NCBI GenBank assembly: GCA_024226105.1 | Contig: JAAELZ010000862.1 | Span: forward strand, 1 to 8,626 | Length of the DNA: 8,626 nucleotides | DNA from: Pseudomonadota bacterium | GTDB lineage: Bacteria; Pseudomonadota; Gammaproteobacteria; Arenicellales; Poriferihabitantaceae | Direction of reading: 5' to 3' | Shown: positions 1 through 6,464 of the stretch, piece by piece | How positions within the stretch are numbered: the stretch's first letter is position 1 | Layout of the letters: the number at the start of each line of letters is the position of its first letter | Translations under genes and position numbers: made by a program | Notes under the pieces: generated by a model | Databases searched by the model: none | Told to the model about the DNA's origin: nothing | Seen by the model: only the letters and a program-made list of their open reading frames with translations

Positions 1-300
1 ACACAATATATCGAATCGCGCGGCAATTCTGCAGAAGATTTGAATCGAATTCTCGAATTCACCAGCCCTGAATCAATTAAAGCAGCAGTGGGTGCGGGCC
101 TGGGCGTTACGGTTCAATCTATTGCGACCCTGCAAAAAGAAGTCCAACTGGGACTGTTGACCACCGTACCACTCGATCCAGCCCTTAACCGGCCTTTTTC
201 GCTGGTGTATCAACGACAGAAGTTTCGCGTACAGGCGATGGAAGAATTCCTTCAATTTGCTCAGATGCACTGCGAGAAGCGTAAGAGCAACAGGAAATAG
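1..300 (+). CDS. LysR-type transcriptional regulator, C-terminal fragment
   Basis: The reading frame is open from the first base and ends at TAG 298-300, giving the last 99 residues of a protein whose start lies outside the window. The fragment has the pattern of the distal half of a LysR substrate-binding domain: a short strand, then a TSPESIKAAVGAGLGVTV-like helix and glycine turn, then a section ending in LNRPFSLVYQRQKF and a final amphipathic helix. In LysR regulators this domain binds a small effector and controls a promoter that is often divergent from the regulator gene. The DNA-binding helix-turn-helix would be upstream and cannot be seen, so neither ligand nor target can be assigned. 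Full-length members are about 300 residues. The tail is basic (KRKSNRK). Confidence 0.85.
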   Translation, partial: TQYIESRGNSAEDLNRILEFTSPESIKAAVGAGLGVTVQSIATLQKEVQLGLLTTVPLDPALNRPFSLVYQRQKFRVQAMEEFLQFAQMHCEKRKSNRK

Positions 301-333
301 CCCCGGGAATATCCCCCAGAGCGATTTACAGCT

Positions 334-720
334 GTGCTGGTTCCCCGAAAGAACAAAACACCAACCCGAGACTCACGCCTGGAAGAGCTAGCTGATACTG
401 CTGCATGGCTTCCAGATGATGCCCTGGCTAGCCTGCATGAATTTGCCGTGTTTCTCGGCAATAAATATCCACCCGAAGCGCCCGCGACTGCTGAAATTGT
501 TCCCATAGCCCGCCCGGAGAGCGAAGGCGTTATTACTGCGATTAAGCGCCTTTCAAAAACCTATCCGATGCTGGACAAAAAGGTGTTGTTCGAGCAAACT
601 TCTGCTGCGATGAGTGCCCATGTCTTAAATGAAGTCTCAGCAAAGGAATCTATTGACCGGCTTGAAAAGGTGTTTCGTAAGGAATACGAAGATTTCATTG
701 CGCGCATGGAGCAAAAATAG
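334..720 (+). CDS. Uncharacterised 128-residue protein
   Basis: I do not recognise a function. The frame opens after the LysR stop, and GTG 334 is the first usual start codon, 33 bases downstream; no good ribosome binding site precedes it. The predicted product is soluble, charged and mostly helical, without signal peptide, membrane segment or cysteine. Residues about 16-45 contain a pattern (LPDDALASLHEFAVFLGNKY) like the LP..L..L..F..FL motif of small DUF2281-type or antitoxin-like proteins. A proline-rich linker follows, then a helical second half with AIKRLSKTYPMLDK and a charged end (RLEKVFRKEYEDF). That layout suggests two small helical modules. I have a loose impression that similar small proteins occur in other proteobacteria, but I cannot confirm this. 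The spacing to the LysR gene fits co-transcription. Confidence 0.7.
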   Translation: MLVPRKNKTPTRDSRLEELADTAAWLPDDALASLHEFAVFLGNKYPPEAPATAEIVPIARPESEGVITAIKRLSKTYPMLDKKVLFEQTSAAMSAHVLNEVSAKESIDRLEKVFRKEYEDFIARMEQK

Positions 721-783
721 TGCATACCCTCCCGAAAACTTAAACGCGAACCTGATTTACTTAAGGTCGTTATACCCTTTGAG

Positions 784-810
784 TTGATTTCGTTGATTTA
801 GCTTGATAAT
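784..810 (+). promoter_or_regulatory. Possible rppH promoter
   Basis: TTGATT (784-789) and GATAAT (805-810) resemble sigma-70 -35 and -10 boxes, but the 15-base spacing is shorter than the ideal 17. The stretch contains TTGAT three times (784, 793, 803), so the -35 assignment is uncertain. It lies in the 117-base gap before rppH and would give a leader of about 20 bases. Confidence 0.3.
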
Positions 811-837
811 CCCAGCTATGCGCTCTACGATAAAGGC

Positions 838-1350
838 ATGGCTTATCTTGGACGCAAGCGCAAAAAATCCGGACTCGATCGTGACGGCTACCGCCCCAAC
901 GTAGGGATCATAGTGTGTAATCAGGCCTGCCAGGTATTATGGGCACGCCGTGTGCGTCATGATGGCTGGCAGTTTCCGCAAGGGGGGGTCGAGCACAAGG
1001 AGTCGCCGCGTGAAGCGGCTTATCGCGAGTTATATGAAGAAGTCGGCTTATACCCTCACCATGTTCGTTTACTGGGAACTACGGAAAAATGGTATCGCTA
1101 TGATGTGCCGAACCGGTCTCGCTTCGGGAATCGGTTTCGTGGTCAGAAGCAGCGATGGTTTTTATTTCATTTGACGGGAGAAGAGGGTGATATTCAGCTG
1201 GATCGAAGCCCTAAGCCGGAGTTTGATGGATGGTGCTGGGTGGATTACTGGCATCCACTGGAGAATATTATCGCGTTTAAGAAAGATGTCTACCGCGAAG
1301 CGTTAGCTGAGCTGGAGCCAGTCATGCAGGCCGCGTTTTTTAAGGCTTGA
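838..1350 (+). CDS. rppH: RNA 5'-pyrophosphohydrolase RppH (Nudix hydrolase)
   Basis: RppH removes pyrophosphate from the triphosphorylated 5' end of mRNAs in the cytoplasm, leaving a monophosphate that stimulates RNase E decay. The family core begins at DGYRPNVGI (residues 16-24), followed by WARR and GWQFPQGG. The Nudix box spans about residues 49-71 and has the REL-EEVG catalytic core. RGQKQRWF and PEFDGWCWVDYW are also diagnostic. The section before RGQKQ is shorter than in E. coli and closer to versions I know from betaproteobacteria. At 170 residues it matches the family. ATG 838 is the only usual start codon after the in-frame stop at 799, so the roughly 13-residue basic N-terminal extension (GRKRKKSG), absent in E. 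coli, appears real. The AAGG before the start is too close to act as a normal ribosome site. The gene is probably monocistronic, with a terminator 17 bases after the stop. Confidence 0.95.
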   Translation: MAYLGRKRKKSGLDRDGYRPNVGIIVCNQACQVLWARRVRHDGWQFPQGGVEHKESPREAAYRELYEEVGLYPHHVRLLGTTEKWYRYDVPNRSRFGNRFRGQKQRWFLFHLTGEEGDIQLDRSPKPEFDGWCWVDYWHPLENIIAFKKDVYREALAELEPVMQAAFFKA

Positions 1351-1366
1351 TCTGGTACGCTCCCGG

Positions 1367-1388
1367 ACACGGGCACCCGTGTATTTTT
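1367..1388 (+). terminator. Rho-independent terminator after rppH
   Basis: ACACGG (1367-1372) pairs with CCGTGT (1377-1382) around a four-base loop, followed at once by ATTTTT (1383-1388). It begins 17 bases after the rppH stop. The stem is short but GC-rich and the T run is modest. Confidence 0.6.
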
Positions 1389-1514
1389 GATGCGAACCCA
1401 CCAGCGTGCGATGGATGCCGTGCCGCAGGATGTTATGAAAATTTGCGGCGAATCTGAATTCAGTTAATCTCTGTAGGCGAACTTTATCTGACATCGCCGG
1501 TCTGAACGTTTAAT

Positions 1515-1539
1515 TACTACCCGTTCATACTACCCGTTC
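1515..1539 (+). repeat. Tandem 12-mer directly upstream of a start codon
   Basis: TACTACCCGTTC occurs perfectly twice, at 1515-1526 and 1528-1539, separated by one A. The second copy ends two bases before ATG 1542, where a Shine-Dalgarno site would normally be, and neither copy resembles one. The rest of the 1389-1514 gap shows no convincing promoter or gene. Confidence 0.9.
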
Positions 1540-1541
1540 TC

Positions 1542-2048
1542 ATGCAAATTACTTTTACCGCTCCTCGTAGAGCTCTAGCACTTTTTCTGGCCATTGGCCT
1601 GTTTTCTTCATTTGCACAGGCCGATAGCGTGTTGCGGGATATGTATGGCAACGTTACCTCCTTTGACGCCCAGCAAACCCCGGGCCAATGGACAGTGGTA
1701 ATGATCTGGGCTTCAGATTGTCACGTCTGTAATGAGGAATCCGGTCAGTACTCAAAATTTTATACTCAGCACGCCGGCCGGGATGCGAACATGATTGGGA
1801 TATCAGTAGATGGCCAGCGCGGCAAACAGGCAGCTGAGGCGTTTATTTCGCGTAATGGGGTGGTTTTCCCCAATTTAATTGGTGACGTGCAAACTGTTTC
1901 GCGCTGGTACCAGATGGAGACCGGAGAATCGTTTCGCGCTACCCCGACATTCGTCGTGTTCGGTCCTGACGGTAAGGTAAAAGCCGCGCAACCCGGTGCG
2001 GTTCCGCCGGCAATTATTGAGCAATTTATCTCTTCGAATAGCGGATAA
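1542..2048 (+). CDS. Secreted thioredoxin-like (TlpA/ResA-type) protein
   Basis: This is a 168-residue exported thioredoxin-fold protein. Residues 1-27 form a signal peptide: a basic patch (PRR), a hydrophobic stretch (ALALFLAIGLF) and a likely cleavage after AQA. The mature part contains WASDCHVC with the redox pair C60 and C63, then a GISVDG strand. The cis-proline loop typical of the fold is TPTFVVF, with P135. Separation of the CxxC and cis-Pro by an inserted helix and strand is typical of TlpA/ResA/DsbE-like periplasmic thiol-disulfide reductases, which reduce disulfides in partner proteins or support cytochrome c maturation. No cytochrome genes are nearby, so the partner is unknown. ATG 1542 is the only usual start after the in-frame stop at 1503, and no ribosome site is seen. 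The gene stands alone, convergent with cca. Confidence 0.88.
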   Translation: MQITFTAPRRALALFLAIGLFSSFAQADSVLRDMYGNVTSFDAQQTPGQWTVVMIWASDCHVCNEESGQYSKFYTQHAGRDANMIGISVDGQRGKQAAEAFISRNGVVFPNLIGDVQTVSRWYQMETGESFRATPTFVVFGPDGKVKAAQPGAVPPAIIEQFISSNSG

Positions 2049-2080
2049 CAAGCAGGGCGCCACGCCATGTGCCCGGGCGT

Positions 2081-2127
2081 AAGCGCATCTACCCATAATT
2101 CGGCAGCCATATAGGGTGGATGCGTTT
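2081..2127 (+). terminator. Long intergenic hairpin between convergent genes
   Basis: Bases 2081-2094 pair with 2114-2127 to form a 14-pair stem with two G-U wobbles and a 19-base loop. Because the wobbles become A-C mismatches on the opposite strand, the structure is stronger in the plus-strand transcript, that of the thioredoxin-like gene. It ends in TTT but lacks a full T run, and its last base falls in the cca stop codon. A smaller ACGCC/GGCGT hairpin (2062-2066 with 2076-2080) lies just before it. Confidence 0.5.
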
Positions 2128-3407
2128 CACTTATTCACTCCACTCCCCGCTTCCAGTTCAATACGTCGCAGCTCAGCAATTGCACTGATTCTTGCGCGAT
2201 CGATCGCAGCGGGAATATCCCCGGGGGCGTTTTGCGCTTTGGCGATTCTACCGGCATCTACCGCATTGGCGACCTCAAAATACGCCTGAATCTGCGTGGT
2301 TTGCGGGTACGGCTTATTCGGGAAATCACCGCCCCTGCCCTGCGAGTCGGCCTGGCAGGCGAGTGCGAATTTTTCTACGCGACCAGGTTTTCTAAAGGCA
2401 TCCAGTTTTTTCAACATCTTCAATATGGTTTGCGGGCGAAGTTCAGCGAGGCGATGCATGTTGAGATGTTGGTCGCTCATTATTTCCGCCAACCGTGTTG
2501 TTTCAGTTGGAACCCGGTATCGCTGTGACATTTGCGTGACGAGCGGCACGCCTGCCGCTTCATGTCCGGGGTGCGAGGGCCACCTGAATTTTGGTGTAAG
2601 TACCTTGCCCAGATCGTGTGTCAGTGCTGCGTAGTGGACGTCAATATGGTCACTCAATTTGCGTGCACGATCAATCACCATCATAACGTGTGCGCCGGTA
2701 TCAATTTCCGGATGATAATGCGGGGTCTGCGGGATACCGAATAAGGCGTCGATCTCTGGAAATATGCGCTTAAGCGCGCCACAATCACGCAGGGTCGTAA
2801 AAAACACTGATGGCCTGTCGGTACTCAATGCGGCTTGCAACTCCTGCCAGATGCGCTCAGCCACCAGGGTATCGACTTCACCGTTTTTAACCATTTTTCG
2901 CATCAGTTTGAGTGTCGTGCCTGCGACTGTAAAACCCCTCGGTTGAAAACGTGCTGCGAAGCGTGCGGTACGTAAAATACGCACCGGATCTTCACTAAAG
3001 GCGTCAGAAACGTGACGCAGGGTTCGGGATTTGATATCCGCCTGGCCATTGTATGGATCTATAAGTGTTCCGCTTCGATTCCGGGCGATTGCGTTGATGG
3101 TCAGGTCGCGGCGTTGTAAATCTTGCTCTAATGTGACATCTTCGCTTGCATAGATGGTAAAGCCTTTATACCCTTTACCTGACTTTCGTTCGGTGCGTGC
3201 AAGGGCGTATTCTTCTTTTGTATACGGGTGCAGGAAAACGGGAAAATCCCGGCCAATCGGGGTGAAGCCAAGCTCCAGCATTTTGTCGGGGGTGGCTCCT
3301 ACAACGACCCAATCCCGGTCGATGACGGGCAGATTGAGTAGTTCATCGCGCACCGCACCGCCAACCAGATAACAATCCAGGTTTTCTTCAGGAACTGATG
3401 CTGACAT
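2127..3407 (-). CDS. cca: tRNA CCA-adding enzyme (tRNA nucleotidyltransferase)
   Basis: Cca builds or repairs the 3'-terminal CCA of tRNAs from CTP and ATP without a nucleic acid template. The 426-residue product shows the class II head domain in order: LVGGAVRDELL (residues 14-24), the metal-binding D30-R-D32 pair, ARTERKSGKGYKGF, and RRDLTINA (99-106). The middle matches E. coli Cca closely (DPVRILRTARFAARF, LRDCGALKRIFPEIDALFG). The C-terminal region carries an HD phosphohydrolase motif (THDLGK, with HPEIDTGAH before it), as in E. coli, where it gives phosphatase and phosphodiesterase activity. ATG 3407 is the only usual start after the in-frame stop just upstream. It leaves a 13-residue extension before the conserved LVGG core and lacks a ribosome site. 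The 5' end overlaps the divergent lipoprotein gene by 10 bases. In Pseudomonas cca lies near plsY-folB-folK, as here. Confidence 0.96.
   Translation of the reverse strand: MSASVPEENLDCYLVGGAVRDELLNLPVIDRDWVVVGATPDKMLELGFTPIGRDFPVFLHPYTKEEYALARTERKSGKGYKGFTIYASEDVTLEQDLQRRDLTINAIARNRSGTLIDPYNGQADIKSRTLRHVSDAFSEDPVRILRTARFAARFQPRGFTVAGTTLKLMRKMVKNGEVDTLVAERIWQELQAALSTDRPSVFFTTLRDCGALKRIFPEIDALFGIPQTPHYHPEIDTGAHVMMVIDRARKLSDHIDVHYAALTHDLGKVLTPKFRWPSHPGHEAAGVPLVTQMSQRYRVPTETTRLAEIMSDQHLNMHRLAELRPQTILKMLKKLDAFRKPGRVEKFALACQADSQGRGGDFPNKPYPQTTQIQAYFEVANAVDAGRIAKAQNAPGDIPAAIDRARISAIAELRRIELEAGSGVNK
3390..3393 (+). promoter_or_regulatory. Shine-Dalgarno site of the lipoprotein gene
   Basis: AGGA at 3390-3393, followed by A, precedes ATG 3398 by four bases. 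It supports this start over TTG 3407 and therefore supports the 10-base overlap with cca. It is one of very few recognisable ribosome sites in the window. Confidence 0.5.
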
Positions 3408-4465
3408 TGAAGACGATTACAAAGCTTAGTGTAGGGCTGATTTTATCAGTGCAACTCGCCGCCTGCCAATCAATTGAATACTATTCGCAAGCAGTAGGTG
3501 GCCAAAGTGACATCTGGATGAATCAGCGCGATATACAGGCCGTGCTATCGGATCCATCGGTTGATACGAAAACGAAGGCCCGATTAAAAATCGCCTATCA
3601 GGCGAGAAGGTTTGCAAGCAGGGAACTTTTGTTACCGGACAACGAAAGTTATTCGCGTTACGTTGATCTCGAGCGTGATTACGTGATCTGGAATGTGGTT
3701 GCTACGCCACCCTACTCGGTTGATGCGGTTGAATCCTGCTTTCCCATTGTCGGCTGTGTAAGTTATCGTGGTTACTACCGGAAAAAAGCCGCTCTCGAGT
3801 ACGGTAAAAAGCTACAACAAAAAGGGCTGGATGTGTATGTGGGTGGCGTTAGTGCCTATTCCACCCTGGGCTGGTTTGATGATCCTTTGTTGAATACGAT
3901 GCTTGCACGTTCTGATGCGGCCATCGCCGGCCTGGTTTTTCATGAGCTGGCGCACCAGGTGCTATACATCAAAGACGATACCCGGTTTAATGAATCTTTT
4001 GCCACCGCTGTGGAGGAAATTGGCTTGCGCCAATGGGCGGCAGAACAGGGTGTAAACCAGTCGTTGCAGAACTATTTTTCAGAGCGGGCAAAGCGTAAGG
4101 ATATTGTTCGAATGGTGCTTGAATCCCGAGAGCAGATGCGTACAGCTTATACGGCTTATGCGTCTGCCGGTGAGAGTCAGCTGGCAAAGGTCAAACGCAC
4201 ACAATTTGAAGGGATTAATAAACGCTATACTGAACTAAAGCGGGTCGGGGGTGGCACGCCCGGATTCGATCGGTTTTTCGCGACAGAGTTAAACAATGCC
4301 TCTTTGGCTTTATTCGGGGAATACCACGGATGGGTAGATGCCTTTGAACAATTGTTTGAGCAAAGTGGTGGGGACTGGGGGTTGTTTTATACGGCCGTGG
4401 AAACCCTGTCACAAAAATCCAAAGTTGAACGTGATGATGAATTGCAACGCTTGCGCTCGCAATAA
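3398..4465 (+). CDS. Predicted zinc aminopeptidase lipoprotein (PF10023-type)
   Basis: The 355-residue product starts with a lipoprotein signal peptide: lysines at 5 and 9, hydrophobic LSVGLILSV, and lipobox LAAC ending at C23. Q24 after the cysteine suggests outer-membrane sorting. HELAHQ at residues 182-187 is an HExxH zinc-peptidase motif, with H182 and H186 as likely ligands and E183 as catalytic base. It is followed by FNESFATAVEE (197-207), which probably supplies the third ligand. This arrangement matches the family annotated as predicted aminopeptidase (COG4324); its substrate is unknown to me. Other landmarks are VESCFPIVGCVSYRGYY, with two cysteines, and GWFDDPLLNTML. ATG 3398 is chosen because AGGA (3390-3393) sits four bases upstream and the signal peptide is well formed. 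TTG 3407 is a weaker alternative. The promoter must lie inside the cca coding region. The gene converges with nadA, 35 bases away. Confidence 0.88.
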   Translation: MLTLKTITKLSVGLILSVQLAACQSIEYYSQAVGGQSDIWMNQRDIQAVLSDPSVDTKTKARLKIAYQARRFASRELLLPDNESYSRYVDLERDYVIWNVVATPPYSVDAVESCFPIVGCVSYRGYYRKKAALEYGKKLQQKGLDVYVGGVSAYSTLGWFDDPLLNTMLARSDAAIAGLVFHELAHQVLYIKDDTRFNESFATAVEEIGLRQWAAEQGVNQSLQNYFSERAKRKDIVRMVLESREQMRTAYTAYASAGESQLAKVKRTQFEGINKRYTELKRVGGGTPGFDRFFATELNNASLALFGEYHGWVDAFEQLFEQSGGDWGLFYTAVETLSQKSKVERDDELQRLRSQ

Positions 4466-4500
4466 CAGTTGATTTCGTGTTACTCCGGCATTGAGCCTCG

Positions 4501-5568
4501 TCAGGCAGTTCTATCCCGGGTATTAAACTCAACCATACGCGTAATCGATCGCGCGGCCTGTTTGCGAACGGTCTCATCAATTAGAATTTCATTCTTTCCT
4601 GTCTTGAGTGTATGTTCAAGGCGGGGTAAATCATTCAATTTCATCCATGGGCACTCGGCGCAGCTTTCGCACATAGCGCCTTCCCCGGCGTTGGGGGCGG
4701 CGATGAACGTTTTACCCGGTGCGGCCTGCTGCATTTTGTGGAAAATCCCGCGTTCGGTAGCGACGATAAAGGTGTCTGCATCCAGGTCACGCGCCGCATT
4801 AATGATTTGCGTGGTGGACCCCACTACGTCTGCCAGTGCAATAACCGGCCCCGGGGATTCTGGGTGTACCAGAACTTTTGCATCGGGCAGGTGCTGTTTT
4901 AGTGCCTCCAGAGCGGTTGCCTTGAAGTCTTCATGCACGATACAGGAACCTTGCCACAAGACCATGTCTGCTGCGGTTTCTTTTTGTACATAGGCACCGA
5001 GAAACTTATCCGGCGCCCAGAGGATTTTTTCGCCCCTGGTGGACAGGTCTTTGATTAAATCCAGTGCGATAGAAGAAGTAGCAACCCAATCTGCGCGGGC
5101 CTTAACTTCGGCGCTGGTATTGGCGTATACCACCACGGTCCGGTCGGGATGCATGTCGCAGAATTCATTGAATTCATCCCCGGGGCAGGCGAGATCGAGA
5201 GAGCATTCGGCGCTTGTTTCAATCATCAGTACACGTTTTTCAGGGCTTAAAATTTTTGCGGTCTCGCCCATAAACCGAACCCCGGCTACGATGATCGTAT
5301 CGGCATCATTCTCCAGGCCGAAGCGCGCCATTTCTAGAGAATCACCCACAAAGCCGCCGGTTTCTTCGGCCAGATCCTGGAGTTCAGCATCGACATAATA
5401 ATGCGCAACGAGAACTGCATTTTGTGTTTTGAGCAGGCTTTTGGTGCGCGTTAGCAGTTCATCCTGCTGTGTAGCAGATAATCGGGGATTGCGTCGATGT
5501 TCGGCTTGTACTGCGAGATCGCGAATAGTTTTCTGACGGGTATTGGGTATAGAAATATTTAAACTCAT
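4501..5568 (-). CDS. nadA: Quinolinate synthase A
   Basis: NadA condenses iminoaspartate with dihydroxyacetone phosphate to make quinolinate, the precursor of NAD, using an oxygen-sensitive [4Fe-4S] cluster. The 355-residue protein follows E. coli NadA almost motif by motif: VLVAHYYVDAELQDLAEE (residues 52-69), GVRFMGETAKILSPEK, VVVYANTSAEVKARADW, WAPDKFLG, HPESPGPV and GEGAMCESCAECPWM. The three cluster ligands map to C122, C209 and C306, each nine positions after E. coli C113, C200 and C297, and all are present. ATG 5568 gives a family-like N terminus; the bases before it are A-rich (GAAACAAAA) without a Shine-Dalgarno site. nadB, its usual partner enzyme, is not in the window. The gene lies downstream of plsY on the same strand after a 114-base gap and probably has its own promoter. 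Confidence 0.97.
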   Translation of the reverse strand: MSLNISIPNTRQKTIRDLAVQAEHRRNPRLSATQQDELLTRTKSLLKTQNAVLVAHYYVDAELQDLAEETGGFVGDSLEMARFGLENDADTIIVAGVRFMGETAKILSPEKRVLMIETSAECSLDLACPGDEFNEFCDMHPDRTVVVYANTSAEVKARADWVATSSIALDLIKDLSTRGEKILWAPDKFLGAYVQKETAADMVLWQGSCIVHEDFKATALEALKQHLPDAKVLVHPESPGPVIALADVVGSTTQIINAARDLDADTFIVATERGIFHKMQQAAPGKTFIAAPNAGEGAMCESCAECPWMKLNDLPRLEHTLKTGKNEILIDETVRKQAARSITRMVEFNTRDRTA

Positions 5569-5602
5569 TTTTGTTTCACACGAGTGTTTTAAGCGTCAAC
5601 TG

Positions 5603-5632
5603 AAGATATGGGAGCAAAATCAGAATTTACAA
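5603..5632 (-). promoter_or_regulatory. Possible nadA promoter
   Basis: On the minus strand, TTGTAA (5632-5627) and TATCTT (5608-5603) resemble sigma-70 boxes with an 18-base spacer, giving a leader of roughly 30 bases before ATG 5568. Each box matches consensus at four of six positions. No NAD-responsive operator was recognised; a short ACAC-TC-GTGT palindrome near 5580 is too small to assign. Confidence 0.3.
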
Positions 5633-5682
5633 TTCAGCCTAAATATATGCCGCTAAGAGGGTAATGCCGCGATAAACAGGTT

Positions 5683-6294
5683 TTACGAGCCGGAACTGTT
5701 CAGATCAATCTTGCTTTCGGTGCCTTTTAGCAGGCGAGTTATGTTCTCGCGATGTCGCCATATCAGGAAACCGGCAATCACCCCGGCAAGTGCGATATAG
5801 GGCAGCATGGGTTTTACAAGCATCAGTAAAAGCGGGGCTGCGACGGCTGCAATCAGGGCGGCGAGTGAAGAGTAGCGGGTGATAAAAGCGATTATGAACC
5901 AGAGGCAGATCAGGAAAAAAACGCTAAGCGGGCTGATGGCAAGCAACACGCCACCTGCCGTGGCGACGCCCTTGCCGCCCTTGAATTGATAATACACAGG
6001 ATATAGATGCCCCAGAAACGCGGCGAGCCCGACCAGTGCCACCAGCGCCGGGCCACCTCCGATCAGCCGGGCAATCAGAACAGGCACAAAGCCTTTCAGG
6101 ATATCTCCGAGCAAGGTTAAAATAGCGGCAGTTTTGTCGCCCGAGCGCAGAACATTGGTGGCGCCGGGGTTACCGGAACCTACATTACGCGGGTCTTCCA
6201 GGCCTTTAAGTCTGGAAATGATAATCGCACTGGAAAAGGACCCGACCAGATAAGCGATGAACAGGGCAACAAGGGCGAGGAATAGATTCAGCAT
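5683..6294 (-). CDS. plsY: Acyl-phosphate:glycerol-3-phosphate acyltransferase PlsY
   Basis: PlsY transfers an acyl group from acyl phosphate to glycerol-3-phosphate, the first committed step of membrane phospholipid synthesis, and is an integral inner-membrane enzyme. The 203-residue product is strongly hydrophobic with several membrane helices. It carries the three family motifs in order: YLVGSFSSA with nearby SRLKGLEDPR (residues 15-36), GSGNPGATN (39-47), which binds glycerol phosphate, and FKGGKGVAT (104-112). It closes with RHRENITRLLKGTESKI, as in E. coli YgiH. Length is normal, although the polar tail (DLNSSGS) is much shorter than in E. coli. ATG 6294 gives the expected N terminus; no ribosome site is visible. 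In many gammaproteobacteria plsY is divergent from tsaD or folB; here its divergent neighbour is folB. Confidence 0.96.
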   Translation of the reverse strand: MLNLFLALVALFIAYLVGSFSSAIIISRLKGLEDPRNVGSGNPGATNVLRSGDKTAAILTLLGDILKGFVPVLIARLIGGGPALVALVGLAAFLGHLYPVYYQFKGGKGVATAGGVLLAISPLSVFFLICLWFIIAFITRYSSLAALIAAVAAPLLLMLVKPMLPYIALAGVIAGFLIWRHRENITRLLKGTESKIDLNSSGS

Positions 6295-6317
6295 AAAGGG
6301 AACAAGATTAATAAAGA

Positions 6318-6345
6318 ATTATCGACTAAACTAGCTGGCTTCCAA
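6318..6345 (-). promoter_or_regulatory. Possible plsY promoter
   Basis: On the minus strand, TTGGAA (6345-6340) and GATAAT (6323-6318) are separated by 16 bases and lie about 25 bases before ATG 6294. The -10 box matches five of six consensus positions and the -35 box four. It shares the 170-base divergent region with the folB promoter without overlapping it. Confidence 0.4.
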
Positions 6346-6408
6346 CCCGGTTCGCGATTCTATATGTTGGGATTTGGGTTTAACGTACATTCTAGCACAG
6401 GCTCGTCG

Positions 6409-6437
6409 TTGCTGATTGCGTACTGGCAAAATATAAG
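6409..6437 (+). promoter_or_regulatory. Possible folB-folK-rsmG promoter
   Basis: TTGCTG (6409-6414) and TATAAG (6432-6437) are spaced by 17 bases, with a leader of about 20 bases before ATG 6465. The -10 box matches five of six consensus positions and the -35 box only three. The coupled genes downstream have no gaps, so a promoter serving them should be in this intergenic region. Confidence 0.4.
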
Positions 6438-6464
6438 CAGGCATAAAACTACAGACAACAGCGT

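Noticed and set aside
1390..1467. Possible 25-residue plus-strand ORF after the rppH terminator (MRTHQRAMD...)
   Set aside because: It starts at the end of the T run, has no ribosome site and no recognised relative. An open frame this short is expected by chance.
1303..1494. 63-residue minus-strand frame covering the end of rppH and the following gap
   Set aside because: It is antisense to rppH and runs through the likely terminator. It has no ribosome site and no recognisable domain.
3428..3454. TTGCAC and TACACT on minus as a cca promoter
   Set aside because: The -35 box matches only three of six positions with 15-base spacing, too weak to list.
4495..4506. GCCT-CGTC-AGGC hairpin at the nadA stop, checked as a terminator
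   Set aside because: It has only four pairs and no T run on either strand.
4469..4993. 174-residue plus-strand frame opposite nadA
   Set aside because: It is the complement of a fully conserved nadA, with low-complexity Ser/Arg composition and no domain.
5647..5670. ATGCCGC repeated at 5647-5653 and 5664-5670 after plsY
   Set aside because: The copies are direct, not inverted, so they cannot form a terminator stem. A 7-base repeat is weak evidence of any site.
6342..6370. CCAAC...GTTGG inverted repeat with a GGTTCG element, checked as a possible tRNA T-arm or RNA gene
   Set aside because: The stem is only five pairs. No acceptor, D or anticodon arms surround it.
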